DNA from: Streptomyces sp. YPW6
GTDB lineage: Bacteria > Actinomycetota > Actinomycetes > Streptomycetales > Streptomycetaceae
Assembly (NCBI RefSeq): GCF_018866325.1
Contig: NZ_CP076457.1
Coordinates: 6,483,001 to 6,547,000 of the forward strand
Direction: 5' to 3'
Length of the DNA stretch: 64,000 nucleotides
Shown: piece by piece, positions 51,742 to 59,984 of the stretch
How positions within the stretch are numbered: the stretch's first letter is position 1
Layout of the letters: each line of letters starts with the position of its first letter
Position numbers and translations under genes: made by a program
Notes under the pieces: model-generated
Databases searched by the model: none
Told to the model about the DNA's origin: nothing
The model's input: the letters and a program-made list of their open reading frames with translations, nothing else

Positions 51742-51744
51742 TGT
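51739..51744 (+). promoter_or_regulatory. Putative -10 box of a leaderless pafA transcript
   Basis: TAATGT overlaps the stop of the MFS gene and ends 6 nt before ATG 51751. No Shine-Dalgarno sequence precedes pafA. Confidence 0.45.
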
Positions 51745-51750
51745 TCAGTC

Positions 51751-53112
51751 ATGGACCGCCGCATTTTCGGGCTGGAGAACGAGTACGGCGTCACGTGCAC
51801 GTTCAGGGGACAGCGCCGACTGTCACCTGACGAAGTGGCGCGCTACCTCTTCCGCCGTGTCGTGTCATGGGGCCGCAGCAGCAACGTCTTTCTGCGGAAC
51901 GGCGCCCGCCTCTACCTCGATGTGGGATCGCATCCGGAATACGCAACCCCGGAATGCGACAACGTGACCGAACTGGTCACCCACGACAAGGCGGGCGAGC
52001 GCATTCTCGAAGGCCTGCTCGTCGACGCCGAACGCCGCCTGCACGAGGAGGGAATCGCGGGCGACGTCTATCTCTTCAAGAACAACACCGACTCGGCGGG
52101 AAACTCCTACGGCTGCCACGAGAACTACCTCGTGGCCCGGCACGGAGAATTCTCCCGGCTCGCGGACATCCTCATTCCGTTCCTCGTCACCAGGCAGCTG
52201 ATCTGCGGCGCCGGCAAGGTGCTCCAGACCCCGCGCGGCGCGGTCTACTGCGTCAGCCAGCGTGCCGAGCACATCTGGGAGGGCGTCAGCTCCGCGACGA
52301 CGCGCTCCCGGCCGATCATCAACACCCGCGACGAACCCCACGCCGACGCCGAGCGGTACCGCCGCCTCCACGTCATCGTCGGTGACTCGAACATGTCCGA
52401 GACGACCATGCTGCTCAAGGTCGGCGCCACCGACCTGGTGCTCCGCATGATCGAGGCGGGCACCGTGATGCGGGACCTGACCCTGGAGAACCCGATCCGG
52501 GCGATCCGCGAGGTCAGCCACGACCTCACCGGACAGCGCAAGGTGCGCCTCGCCAGCGGCCGGGAGGCCTCGGCCATCGAGGTCCAGCGGGAGTACTACG
52601 AGAAGGCCGTGGACTTCGTCGAGCGCCGGGGGATCCGCACCGGCACCGTCGACCAGGTCCTGGAGCTGTGGGGCCGCGCCCTGGACGCGATCGAGGCGCA
52701 GGACCTCGACCGGATCGACACCGAGATCGACTGGGTCATGAAGTACAAGCTCATCGAGCGGTACCGGGCCAAGCACAACATGACCATGTCGAACCCGCGG
52801 GTCGCCCAGATAGACCTCGCCTACCACGACATCCACCGCCGGCGCGGTCTCTTCTACCTCCTGGAGAAGAAGGGACAGGCGGCCCGCATCTGCAACGACC
52901 TGAAGATCTTCGAGGGCAAGTCGGTGCCCCCGCAGACCACCCGGGCGCGGCTGCGCGGCGACTTCATCCGCCGGGCCCAGGAACAGCGCAGGGACTTCAC
53001 CGTCGACTGGGTCCACCTCAAGCTCAACGACCAGGCGCAGCGGACGGTGCTGTGCAAGGACCCGTTCCGTTCCGTCGACGAGCGGGTGGAGAAGCTGATC
53101 GCCGGCATGTGA
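51751..53112 (+). CDS. pafA: Pup ligase PafA
   Basis: A 453-aa glutamine-synthetase-fold ligase that uses ATP to join the C-terminal Glu of Pup to substrate lysines. The N-terminus MDRRIFGLENEYG carries Glu9, and LYLDVGSHPEY carries Asp57; both are reported as catalytic in the mycobacterial enzyme. It lacks the extra loop found in Dop. It is followed by two FKBP genes and pafBC. Confidence 0.97.
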   Translation: MDRRIFGLENEYGVTCTFRGQRRLSPDEVARYLFRRVVSWGRSSNVFLRNGARLYLDVGSHPEYATPECDNVTELVTHDKAGERILEGLLVDAERRLHEEGIAGDVYLFKNNTDSAGNSYGCHENYLVARHGEFSRLADILIPFLVTRQLICGAGKVLQTPRGAVYCVSQRAEHIWEGVSSATTRSRPIINTRDEPHADAERYRRLHVIVGDSNMSETTMLLKVGATDLVLRMIEAGTVMRDLTLENPIRAIREVSHDLTGQRKVRLASGREASAIEVQREYYEKAVDFVERRGIRTGTVDQVLELWGRALDAIEAQDLDRIDTEIDWVMKYKLIERYRAKHNMTMSNPRVAQIDLAYHDIHRRRGLFYLLEKKGQAARICNDLKIFEGKSVPPQTTRARLRGDFIRRAQEQRRDFTVDWVHLKLNDQAQRTVLCKDPFRSVDERVEKLIAGM

Positions 53113-53265
53113 CGGGCCCGCCCGCACGGGGCTCGTGGGAAAAAGGACGCATTGTACGCCGGGGCCGTGGGTCCCGGCGTACAGCCGTGTCGGTACCCGT
53201 GTTGCCGTTGGGGCGAAGTCGTAGAGTGGCGGGAGTGCCCGGAGCCCCCTAAGCGAGTTGGACTG

Positions 53266-54246
53266 ATGATCCCCACGAAAACTGCCCGGCGTGTCGCCGC
53301 CGTACTGGCTGTGCCCGCTCTGCTGATCACCGCCGCCTGCGGTTCCGATTCCGAGGACGACGCAGCACCGAAGAACTCGGGGCCCGTCGCCGAGGTCTCC
53401 GGGAAGTTCGGCGCCGAGCCCAAGATCGAGATCGCCAAGGACGCCAAGGTCTCCGACGAGGTCGTCGCGAGCGACGTCTCGACCGGTGACGGCGCCGAGG
53501 TGAAGAAGGGCGACATCGTCCGCCTGGACTTCGCCGGCAACATCGAGGCGCTCGGTTCCACCTGGGCGGAGCGGCAGGGCGCCGACCCGGAGGCCCCCCG
53601 CGCCCAGGTCGTGCAGGAGGTCGGCCAGCAGGGGCAGATGCTGCCGACCAAGGTCGCGGACGCGCTGGCCGGCCACAAGGTCGGCAGCCGGGTGCAGGTC
53701 GAAGGCACGGCCGAGGCGATCGTCGGCGAGCAGCTGAACCCGCAGTCCGGGATCAAGCCCAGCGACCCGCTGGTCTGGGTCGTCGACATCGTCAACGCCA
53801 AGAAGGTCGACAAGAAGGGCGAGGCCAAGGGCGACCAGGCCGCGAGCGAGGCCGGTATGCCCGAGGTGAAGGCCGCCTCGCAGAAGGCCGCGACCATCAC
53901 CATTCCCAAGGGGGAGAAGGCCCCGAAGGACCTCAAGGAGCAGGTGCTCATCAAGGGCGACGGCGCCGAGGTCAAGGCCGGCGAAGGGCTGGTCGTCCAG
54001 TACACCGGGGTGAAGTGGGAGGACGGCGAGAAGTTCGACTCCTCCTGGGACCACGGCGGCGCGAGCGCCTTCCCCATCGGCGTCGGCGGCGTCATCCAGG
54101 GCTGGGACAAGGGTCTGGTCGGCAAGCACGTCGGCGACCGCGTCCTGCTGACCATCCCGCCCAACCAGGCCTACGGAGCCGACCCCTCCAACCAGCTGGC
54201 CAAGAACAACCTGGTCTTCGTGGTCGACATCCTCGGCACGGTCTGA
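53266..54246 (+). CDS. FKBP-type peptidyl-prolyl isomerase lipoprotein
   Basis: A 326-aa exported lipoprotein. The signal peptide ends in the lipobox LLITAAC (Cys25). Residues about 75-180 form a degenerate FKBP-like domain (KKGDIVRLDFAGNIEA, DPLVWVVDIV) and residues about 225-326 a canonical FKBP domain (GLVVQYTGVKWEDGEKFDSSW, GGVIQGWDKGLVGKHVGDRVLLTIP). It probably assists folding of secreted proteins at the outer membrane face. A -10-like TAGAGT lies at 53222-53227. Confidence 0.9.
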   Translation: MIPTKTARRVAAVLAVPALLITAACGSDSEDDAAPKNSGPVAEVSGKFGAEPKIEIAKDAKVSDEVVASDVSTGDGAEVKKGDIVRLDFAGNIEALGSTWAERQGADPEAPRAQVVQEVGQQGQMLPTKVADALAGHKVGSRVQVEGTAEAIVGEQLNPQSGIKPSDPLVWVVDIVNAKKVDKKGEAKGDQAASEAGMPEVKAASQKAATITIPKGEKAPKDLKEQVLIKGDGAEVKAGEGLVVQYTGVKWEDGEKFDSSWDHGGASAFPIGVGGVIQGWDKGLVGKHVGDRVLLTIPPNQAYGADPSNQLAKNNLVFVVDILGTV

Positions 54247-54330
54247 GACACCCCCGGCGACGTCCGGCGGGCGCGCGGACCCGTGCGAGACTTGTGGGGC
54301 TTTCCCCAAGATTCTTTTAGGAGCAGTTCA

Positions 54331-54702
54331 GTGAGCATCGAGAAGCCCGAGGTCGACTTCCCGGGCGGCGAGCCGCCGGCCGATCTGGAGATCAAGGACA
54401 TCTGGGAGGGCGACGGCCCGGTCGCCCAGGCGGGCCAGACCGTCTCCGTCCACTACGTGGGCGTCTCCTTCTCCACCGGCGAGGAGTTCGACGCCTCCTG
54501 GAACCGCGGCACCCCGCTGCAGTTCCAGCTCGGTGCCGGCCAGGTCATCTCCGGCTGGGACAAGGGCGTGCAGGGCATGAAGGTCGGCGGCCGCCGCCAG
54601 CTGACCATCCCCGCGCACCTCGCCTACGGCGACCGCGGCGCCGGCGGCAAGATCGCCCCCGGTGAGACGCTGATCTTCGTCTGCGACCTCGTCGCGGCCT
54701 GA
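54331..54702 (+). CDS. Cytoplasmic FKBP-type peptidyl-prolyl isomerase
   Basis: A 123-aa single-domain FKBP that catalyses cis/trans isomerisation of prolyl bonds. The fold signature runs SVHYVGVSFSTGEEFDASW, QVISGWDKGVQGMKVGGRRQLTIP and AYGDRGAGGKIAPGETLIFVCDL, with the FK506-pocket aromatic residues retained. It has no signal peptide. The start GTG 54331 follows TAGGAGC. It is the partner of the upstream lipoprotein FKBP and precedes pafBC. Confidence 0.94.
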   Translation: MSIEKPEVDFPGGEPPADLEIKDIWEGDGPVAQAGQTVSVHYVGVSFSTGEEFDASWNRGTPLQFQLGAGQVISGWDKGVQGMKVGGRRQLTIPAHLAYGDRGAGGKIAPGETLIFVCDLVAA

Positions 54703-54720
54703 TCCGTTCCGCCGCACGCA

Positions 54721-54754
54721 CCGAGGGCCTCCGCCGCACGGCGGGGGCCCTCGG
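54721..54754 (+). terminator. Hairpin terminator after the FKBP gene
   Basis: A 15-bp stem (54721-54735 with 54740-54754, one G-U pair) with loop GCAC. It separates the FKBP genes from pafBC. Confidence 0.75.
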
Positions 54755-54863
54755 CGCTCTGCGGCGGCCCCCCGGGCGCGCTCCGCGCGACAGCCCGGCT
54801 TTGGATCCCCACACCCCGGGGCGGTACGGTCGACCGTCGTAGAGCACCGGAGAAAGGGCGTCG

Positions 54864-55817
54864 ATGGCGATTGCCAAGGCCGAGCGGTTGATGAACCTCG
54901 CGCTGTGCCTGCTGGGGACCCGGCGCCCCCTCAGTAAGCGCGAACTCCGCGGGTCCATCGAGGCCTACCTCGAAGCGGGCACCGACGACTCCTTCAACCG
55001 GATGTTCGAGCGCGACAAGGACGATCTGCGCGAGCTCGGACTCGTCATCGAGACCGTCGAGAACCTCGACGGCGACACCGGCTACCTCGCCCGCCGCGAC
55101 AGCAACCGGCTGCCCCCCATCACTCTGGACGCCGAGGAGGCCGCCGCCCTCGGCCTCGCCGCCAAGGTCTGGCAGCAGGCCCGCCTCGCCGGGGCCGCCA
55201 GCGGCGCCCTGCAGAAGCTGCGCGCCGCCGGAATGCCCGAGGCCGAGGACGCCTACGAGGTCCACAGCGCCCTCGAACCCCGCATCCCCGTCCACGAGGC
55301 CGCCTTCGAGCCCCTCATGCTGGCCTGCCGCGACCGCCGCCCCGTCACCTTCGACTACCGCAAGGCCAACTCCGCCCGCGCCGAGCAGCGCCAGGTCGAA
55401 CCCTGGACCCTGGAATGCTGGCGCGGCCACTGGTATCTGGCCGGCTGGGACCGCGAGCGGGGCGCCGAACGCGTCTTCCGGCTCTCCCGCATCACCGGCA
55501 GGGTCCGCTCCCGCGCCGGAGCCTTCAGCGCCGAGGTGCCCGACGTGGTCACCGTCCGCGAGACCGTCGAGAGCTGGGCCGGCGAGACCGCGACCCGCAC
55601 CGCCCGGATCAGGCTCCGCGCCGGCGCCGGCTACCCGCTGCGCGCCCGTGCCACCGCCGTACGGGACCGCGGCGACGGCTGGGACGAGCTGGAGATCCCG
55701 TACGGACACGGACTCGACGCCTGGCTCGTCGAGTTCGGCCCGGACGTCGTCGTGGAGGAGCCCGCCGATCTGCGGGCCGATGTGGTGGACCGGCTCCGAG
55801 CCGTGGCCAAGGACTAG
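54864..55817 (+). CDS. pafB: WYL-domain transcriptional activator PafB
   Basis: A 317-aa DNA-binding regulator with an N-terminal winged HTH (AERLMNLALCLLGTRRPLSKRELR) and a WYL domain (TFDYRKAN, WTLECWRGHWYLAGWDRERGAERVFRLSRI) followed by a C-terminal extension. In mycobacteria PafB and PafC form a heterodimer that activates the LexA/RecA-independent DNA-damage response, possibly after binding single-stranded DNA. pafC follows after 13 bp. Confidence 0.94.
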   Translation: MAIAKAERLMNLALCLLGTRRPLSKRELRGSIEAYLEAGTDDSFNRMFERDKDDLRELGLVIETVENLDGDTGYLARRDSNRLPPITLDAEEAAALGLAAKVWQQARLAGAASGALQKLRAAGMPEAEDAYEVHSALEPRIPVHEAAFEPLMLACRDRRPVTFDYRKANSARAEQRQVEPWTLECWRGHWYLAGWDRERGAERVFRLSRITGRVRSRAGAFSAEVPDVVTVRETVESWAGETATRTARIRLRAGAGYPLRARATAVRDRGDGWDELEIPYGHGLDAWLVEFGPDVVVEEPADLRADVVDRLRAVAKD

Positions 55818-55830
55818 GGGAGCCGACACG

Positions 55831-56787
55831 ATGGCCACGAACGCGATCGACCAGACCCGCCGGATGCTGTCCCTGGTGACGTATCTGCGCGAACGCCCCG
55901 GCGCCCACGTCCAGGACGTGGCGCGGGCCTTCGGGATCACCGAGGACGAGCTGATCTCCGACCTCGACGTCCTGCCCATGTGCGGCACCAGCTTCCGCGG
56001 CGGCGACCTCCTCGACATCGACACCGACGGCGACCGCATCTGGTGGCACAACCCGGACGACGTCGCCGCGCCCCTCCGGCTCGCCGCCGACGAGGCCACC
56101 GCGCTGCTCGTCGCCGCCCGCGCGGTCGCCACCCTGCCCGGCCTGCGCGAAAGCGACCGGGAGGCCCTCGTCCGTGCCACCGCCAAGCTGGAGACGGCCG
56201 CCGGCGAGTCCGGCGCGGCCAGCTCCCGGCTCTCGGTGACCTTCGAGGCCGAGGGCGGCGTCTTCGCCGACGTCGACCGGGCCATCTCCGAGCGCCGCCG
56301 GCTCTGGCTGCGCTACTACTCGCCCGCCCGCGACGAACTCACCGAGCGCGAGGTCGACCCGATCCGGCTCTTCGCCGTCGGCCACACCTACATGGAGGGC
56401 TGGTGCCGGCTCTCCGAGGCCCGCCGGACCTTCCGGCTCGACCGCGTCGCCGAGATCCGCCTCCTGGACGCCCCCGCCGCACCGCCCGAGCTGGAGCTGC
56501 GCGACCTGTCCGCCGGTCTGGTCCAGCCCGCCGCCGAGGACCCGGAGGTCGTGATCGAGGTCGGTACCGGCGGCCGCTGGGTCGCCGAGTACTACCCGCA
56601 CGACCGTGCCGAGGAACTGCCCGACGGCGGTCTGCGCATCACCCTGCGCACCCCGGACCCGGCCTCGCTGCGCCGGCTCGCCCTGCGGCTCGGCGGCGAC
56701 GGCCGCATCGTCACCCCGCCGGAGCTCGCGGACAGCGCCCGCGAGGCCGCCCGCGAGGCGCTCGCCGCCTACGAGGAAGCGGTCTGA
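55831..56787 (+). CDS. pafC: WYL-domain transcriptional activator PafC
   Basis: A 318-aa partner of PafB. The N-terminal HTH-like part (RRMLSLVTYLRERPGAHVQDVARAFGITEDELISDL) is followed by a WYL domain (LWLRYYSPARDELTEREVDPIRL, GWCRLSEARRTFRLDRV) and a C-terminal domain. ATG 55831 follows TAGGGGAG. The tight spacing with pafB implies stoichiometric production for heterodimer formation. Confidence 0.94.
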   Translation: MATNAIDQTRRMLSLVTYLRERPGAHVQDVARAFGITEDELISDLDVLPMCGTSFRGGDLLDIDTDGDRIWWHNPDDVAAPLRLAADEATALLVAARAVATLPGLRESDREALVRATAKLETAAGESGAASSRLSVTFEAEGGVFADVDRAISERRRLWLRYYSPARDELTEREVDPIRLFAVGHTYMEGWCRLSEARRTFRLDRVAEIRLLDAPAAPPELELRDLSAGLVQPAAEDPEVVIEVGTGGRWVAEYYPHDRAEELPDGGLRITLRTPDPASLRRLALRLGGDGRIVTPPELADSAREAAREALAAYEEAV

Positions 56788-56809
56788 GGGACCGGGGAGG
56801 GAGACGACG

Positions 56810-57148
56810 ATGAACCGGACACCCCTGTTCCCGGCCGCCGCCGGAGTCCGCCCGGAGGCTCTGTCCGGCACCGAGATACGCGCGACGCCCGGCTCGGGCG
56901 CGGGCCCCGTCCCCGTGCCGGTCCCCGCCGCCGTACGGTTCCGGGCCGCCTGCCCCGACTGCCGCGGGCGCTTCGAACTGGCCGCCTCCGCGCTGCGCCT
57001 GGCGATCGGCGCCAGCCGCCGCACGACCTTCTACACCTTCACCTGCCCCGAGTGCGGCGCCTCGGTCCGCAAGCCCGCCGGCGAGCGCATCATCGAACTG
57101 CTCACCGGCGGCGGGGTACGGACCCTGCGCCTGCACACCGCCCGGTAG
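56810..57148 (+). CDS. Small zinc-ribbon protein of unknown function
   Basis: A 112-aa protein with a disordered Pro/Val-rich N-terminal half and a C-terminal zinc ribbon made of CPDC and CPEC motifs about 31 residues apart. The ribbon resembles those of RNA-polymerase-associated or rRNA-binding small proteins, but no family was recognised. ATG 56810 has GGGAGGGAG upstream. It lies 22 bp after pafC, so it is probably in the same transcript. Confidence 0.75.
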   Translation: MNRTPLFPAAAGVRPEALSGTEIRATPGSGAGPVPVPVPAAVRFRAACPDCRGRFELAASALRLAIGASRRTTFYTFTCPECGASVRKPAGERIIELLTGGGVRTLRLHTAR

Positions 57149-57213
57149 CGCCGACCGCAGCCCCCCGCCCGCCGGAAGCCCGCGACAAGCTCGCGGGAAG
57201 AGAGGCAGCCCGT

Positions 57214-57411
57214 ATGTTCTGGCCCATGCTCGCCATCGCCCTCGGATTCCTGGGCATCGCCGTCCTCGGCGTCCTCGGCATCAAGGTCTTCGTCGAGGCG
57301 CGGCGTCTCGGCCGCCAGGTCACCGACACCACCGAGCGCATCAACCGGGCGTCGGAGGACCTGGAGCGGGCCGCCACCCGCCTCGCGGCCACCGGTGACG
57401 GCCTGCGCTAG
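57214..57411 (+). CDS. Small single-span membrane protein
   Basis: A 65-aa protein with one membrane helix (about residues 3-24, MLAIALGFLGIAVLGVLGIKVF) followed by an amphipathic helix with heptad-like spacing (RRLGRQVTDTTERINRASEDLERAATRL). It resembles short DUF948-type proteins. AAGAGAGG precedes ATG 57214. It lies between pafBC/zinc-ribbon and tatA; no function is known. Confidence 0.75.
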   Translation: MFWPMLAIALGFLGIAVLGVLGIKVFVEARRLGRQVTDTTERINRASEDLERAATRLAATGDGLR

Positions 57412-57678
57412 CGCAGACCGTCGAGCGGCCGTACGCGGGCCGCGGCGGCAGCCCGACGACCGGCCCCGGGGCCTCATGCCCGACAGCACCGGGAGGTACG
57501 CTGCATGGGTCGGCCCAGGCAGGGAGGTGCGGGGCCGCAAGCCGGAGTACGCGCGGGCATTGCCTCGCGTTTACCCCCGCGGGTTACGATCGCTGCCAAG
57601 CGCAAGGATCGGACGTATGCCCGGTCGAACGGGTAGCGAGCCCACCCCCCAGCCGCCTCAGTGAGAAGGAAGTCGCAC

Positions 57679-57975
57679 ATGATCGGCAATCTGAAGCCCC
57701 TCGAGATCGTTCTGATCATCGCTGTCATCCTGCTGCTCTTCGGTGCCAAGAAGCTCCCCGACATGGCGCGCTCGCTCGGCAAGTCGGCCCGCATCCTCAA
57801 GAGCGAGGCCAAGGCGATGAAGAAGGACGACGCGGCCGCCGCGGCGCCCGCCGCGGAGACCACCGACGACACGGTCCCGCCGCAGTCCACCACCGCGCGC
57901 ACCATCCAGGCCGCGCCGGGAGACGTCACCAGCTCCCGCCCGGTCAACGAGGCCAAGCCCACCACCCAGAGCTGA
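57679..57975 (+). CDS. tatA: Sec-independent translocase subunit TatA
   Basis: A 98-aa protein that oligomerises to form the translocation pore of the twin-arginine system. It has one N-terminal membrane helix (LEIVLIIAVILLLF), the conserved Phe-Gly hinge (FGAKKLPDMARSLGKS) and an amphipathic helix, then a polar tail. ATG 57679 follows AAGGAAG; an in-frame GTG at 57661 is a less likely start. It precedes tatC, as is common in actinobacteria, where tatB is elsewhere. Confidence 0.96.
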   Translation: MIGNLKPLEIVLIIAVILLLFGAKKLPDMARSLGKSARILKSEAKAMKKDDAAAAAPAAETTDDTVPPQSTTARTIQAAPGDVTSSRPVNEAKPTTQS

Positions 57976-58024
57976 CCGCTGACGCGCTCCGCCGACAGCC
58001 GCCGCACGAGACGAGGGAAGTGGG

Positions 58025-58990
58025 TTGCTCAAGTCTGCCCGCAAGCAGGAGAAGGACGACGAGGGGCGGATGCCCCTCCTCGATCACCTGCGTGAGCTGC
58101 GTAACCGGCTGCTGAAGGCCGTGCTGGCGATCGTCGTGGTGACGATCGTGGCGGCGTTCTTCCAGAAGGAGATCTACGATTTCCTGCTGCGCCCTCTGCT
58201 CGAGTCCGTCGGATGCAAGGACGGCGTGGTCGTCGCCGTCAACGGCAAGCCCTGCGCGCTGCTGAAGACCAACACCCTGCTGGCGCCGTTCACCAACGCG
58301 CTCAAGGTCGCCCTGATGTCCGGCGTGCTGCTCGCCACGCCGGTCTGGCTGTACCAGCTGTGGGCCTTCGTCGCCCCGGGACTGCACAAGGGCGAGAAGC
58401 GCTACGCCTACGCCTTCGCCGTGGTGGGCGCCCCCCTCTTCCTCTCCGGCGGCTACCTCGCCTACGCGATCCTGCCGCAGACCGCCGAGATCATGCTCGG
58501 GTTCAGCCCCGACAACGTCCAGAACCAGATCGAGCTCGACAGCTATCTGGATCTCCTGGTCCGCATGGTCCTCGTCTTCGGTCTCGCCTTCGAGCTGCCC
58601 CTGCTGCTCATCGCGCTGAACATGACCGGGGTCGTCACCGGCAAGCGGATGCTCGGCTGGTGGCGCGGCATGATCGTCGGCCTCACCGCCTTCGCGGCCA
58701 TCGCGACCCCCGGCGGCGAACCGCTCTCCATGCTGCTCCTCGCCGGACCGCTCGCACTCCTCTACTTCGTCGCCGTCGGCTTCTCCCTGCTCAACGACAA
58801 GCGCCGCGACCGCAACAACCCCGACGCCGAGCTCGGCGACGACGAGGCCTCGCAGCTCGACCTGACGCCCGAGCCCGTCGGCCGCGTGGAGAACGTCTCG
58901 TCCTCCCGCCCCGCGGTGCCCGGCCAGGCCACCGGTGAGGCGGACGGGCCCGGATCGCAGCGGCTGAACGGTTACGACGACATCACCTGA
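58025..58990 (+). CDS. tatC: Sec-independent translocase subunit TatC
   Basis: A 321-aa receptor of the Tat export pathway with six membrane helices. The cytoplasmic N-terminus MPLLDHLRELRNRL contains the conserved Arg/Glu that bind twin-arginine signals, and later motifs PVWLYQLWAFVAPGL and TPGGEPLSM-type loop are conserved. A 60-residue acidic, disordered C-terminal tail follows, typical of actinobacterial TatC. Translation starts at the rare codon TTG 58025, supported by GAGGGAAG just upstream. Confidence 0.96.
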   Translation: MLKSARKQEKDDEGRMPLLDHLRELRNRLLKAVLAIVVVTIVAAFFQKEIYDFLLRPLLESVGCKDGVVVAVNGKPCALLKTNTLLAPFTNALKVALMSGVLLATPVWLYQLWAFVAPGLHKGEKRYAYAFAVVGAPLFLSGGYLAYAILPQTAEIMLGFSPDNVQNQIELDSYLDLLVRMVLVFGLAFELPLLLIALNMTGVVTGKRMLGWWRGMIVGLTAFAAIATPGGEPLSMLLLAGPLALLYFVAVGFSLLNDKRRDRNNPDAELGDDEASQLDLTPEPVGRVENVSSSRPAVPGQATGEADGPGSQRLNGYDDIT

Positions 58991-59009
58991 CCTTGTAGGG
59001 TCCGGAAGG

Positions 59010-59939
59010 GTGACCAGCGAGATCACCCTCTTCGTCAATCCCACCGCGGGACGCGGCCGGGGCGCGCACGCCGCGCAGCCGGCCGCTTCCGCGTTGCGGG
59101 ACGCCGGATTCTCCGTCCGTACGGTGCTGGGCGAGGATGCCGACGACGCCCTGCGCCGGGCCCGCGAGGCGGTGGCGGCGGGGACCGGAGCGCTCATAGC
59201 CGTCGGCGGGGACGGGCTGATGTCCCTCGCCCTCCAGGCCGTCGCCGGGACCGGCACCCCGCTCGGGGTCGTCGCCGTCGGCACCGGCAACGACTTCGCC
59301 CGTGCGCTGGGCCTGCCGGTCCGCGACCCGGCCGCCGCCGGACGGCTGGCCGCTCGGGCCCTGAAGGAGGGCGGCGACCGCGCGATCGACCTGGGGCGGG
59401 TCGGGGACCGCTGGTTCGGCTCCGTCCTCGCCTCCGGTTTCGACTCCCGGGTCAACGACCGGGGCAACCGGATGCGTTTCGTCGGCGGCCGGTTCACGTA
59501 CGACCTCGCGATCCTCGCCGAACTGGCCGCCTTCAAGCCGATCCCGTACCGGATCCGGCTCGACGGGGGCGAGGCCGCCGACATCGAGGCCACCCTCGTC
59601 GCGGTCGGCAACGGCACCACGTACGGCGGAGGCATGCGGATCTGCGCCGACGCCGAAATGGACGACGGGCTCTTCGACGTGACCGTGGTCGGGGAGTGCA
59701 CCCGCACCGAGCTGCTCAAGGTGTTCCCGAAGGTCTACCGGGGCACGCATCTGGGCCACCGGGCCGTCACGGTGCACCGGGTCTCCTCGATCGAGCTGGC
59801 GGCGGCCGGGATCACGGCGTACGCGGACGGTGAACCGATGGGCGCGCTGCCGCTCACCGCCACCTGCGTACCGGGAGCCGTGCGGGTGCTCACCGGGCAC
59901 CGACCGGGGGCCGCCGGGTCGAAGGCCCGGGCGAATTAA
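59010..59939 (+). CDS. Diacylglycerol kinase-family lipid kinase
   Basis: A 309-aa lipid kinase of the DagK/YegS type. The motifs VNPTAGRGRG, AVGGDGLMSLALQAV and GTGNDFARALGLP mark the nucleotide-binding catalytic domain, and the C-terminal beta domain follows. It probably phosphorylates diacylglycerol or a related lipid. Start GTG 59010 lies 8 nt after TAGGGT (58996-59001), so the transcript may be nearly leaderless. It lies 19 bp beyond tatC. Confidence 0.88.
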   Translation: MTSEITLFVNPTAGRGRGAHAAQPAASALRDAGFSVRTVLGEDADDALRRAREAVAAGTGALIAVGGDGLMSLALQAVAGTGTPLGVVAVGTGNDFARALGLPVRDPAAAGRLAARALKEGGDRAIDLGRVGDRWFGSVLASGFDSRVNDRGNRMRFVGGRFTYDLAILAELAAFKPIPYRIRLDGGEAADIEATLVAVGNGTTYGGGMRICADAEMDDGLFDVTVVGECTRTELLKVFPKVYRGTHLGHRAVTVHRVSSIELAAAGITAYADGEPMGALPLTATCVPGAVRVLTGHRPGAAGSKARAN

Positions 59940-59968
59940 AGATCCGGCTGACTGTCGGAGGTGGCGGG

Positions 59969-59974
59969 TAGGCT
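59969..59974 (+). promoter_or_regulatory. Putative -10 box for the helicase gene
   Basis: TAGGCT lies 10 nt before ATG 59985, which would give a very short or absent leader. A GGAGGTG further upstream is too far from the ATG to serve as ribosome-binding site. Confidence 0.35.
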
Positions 59975-59984
59975 CGTAGCCAAG

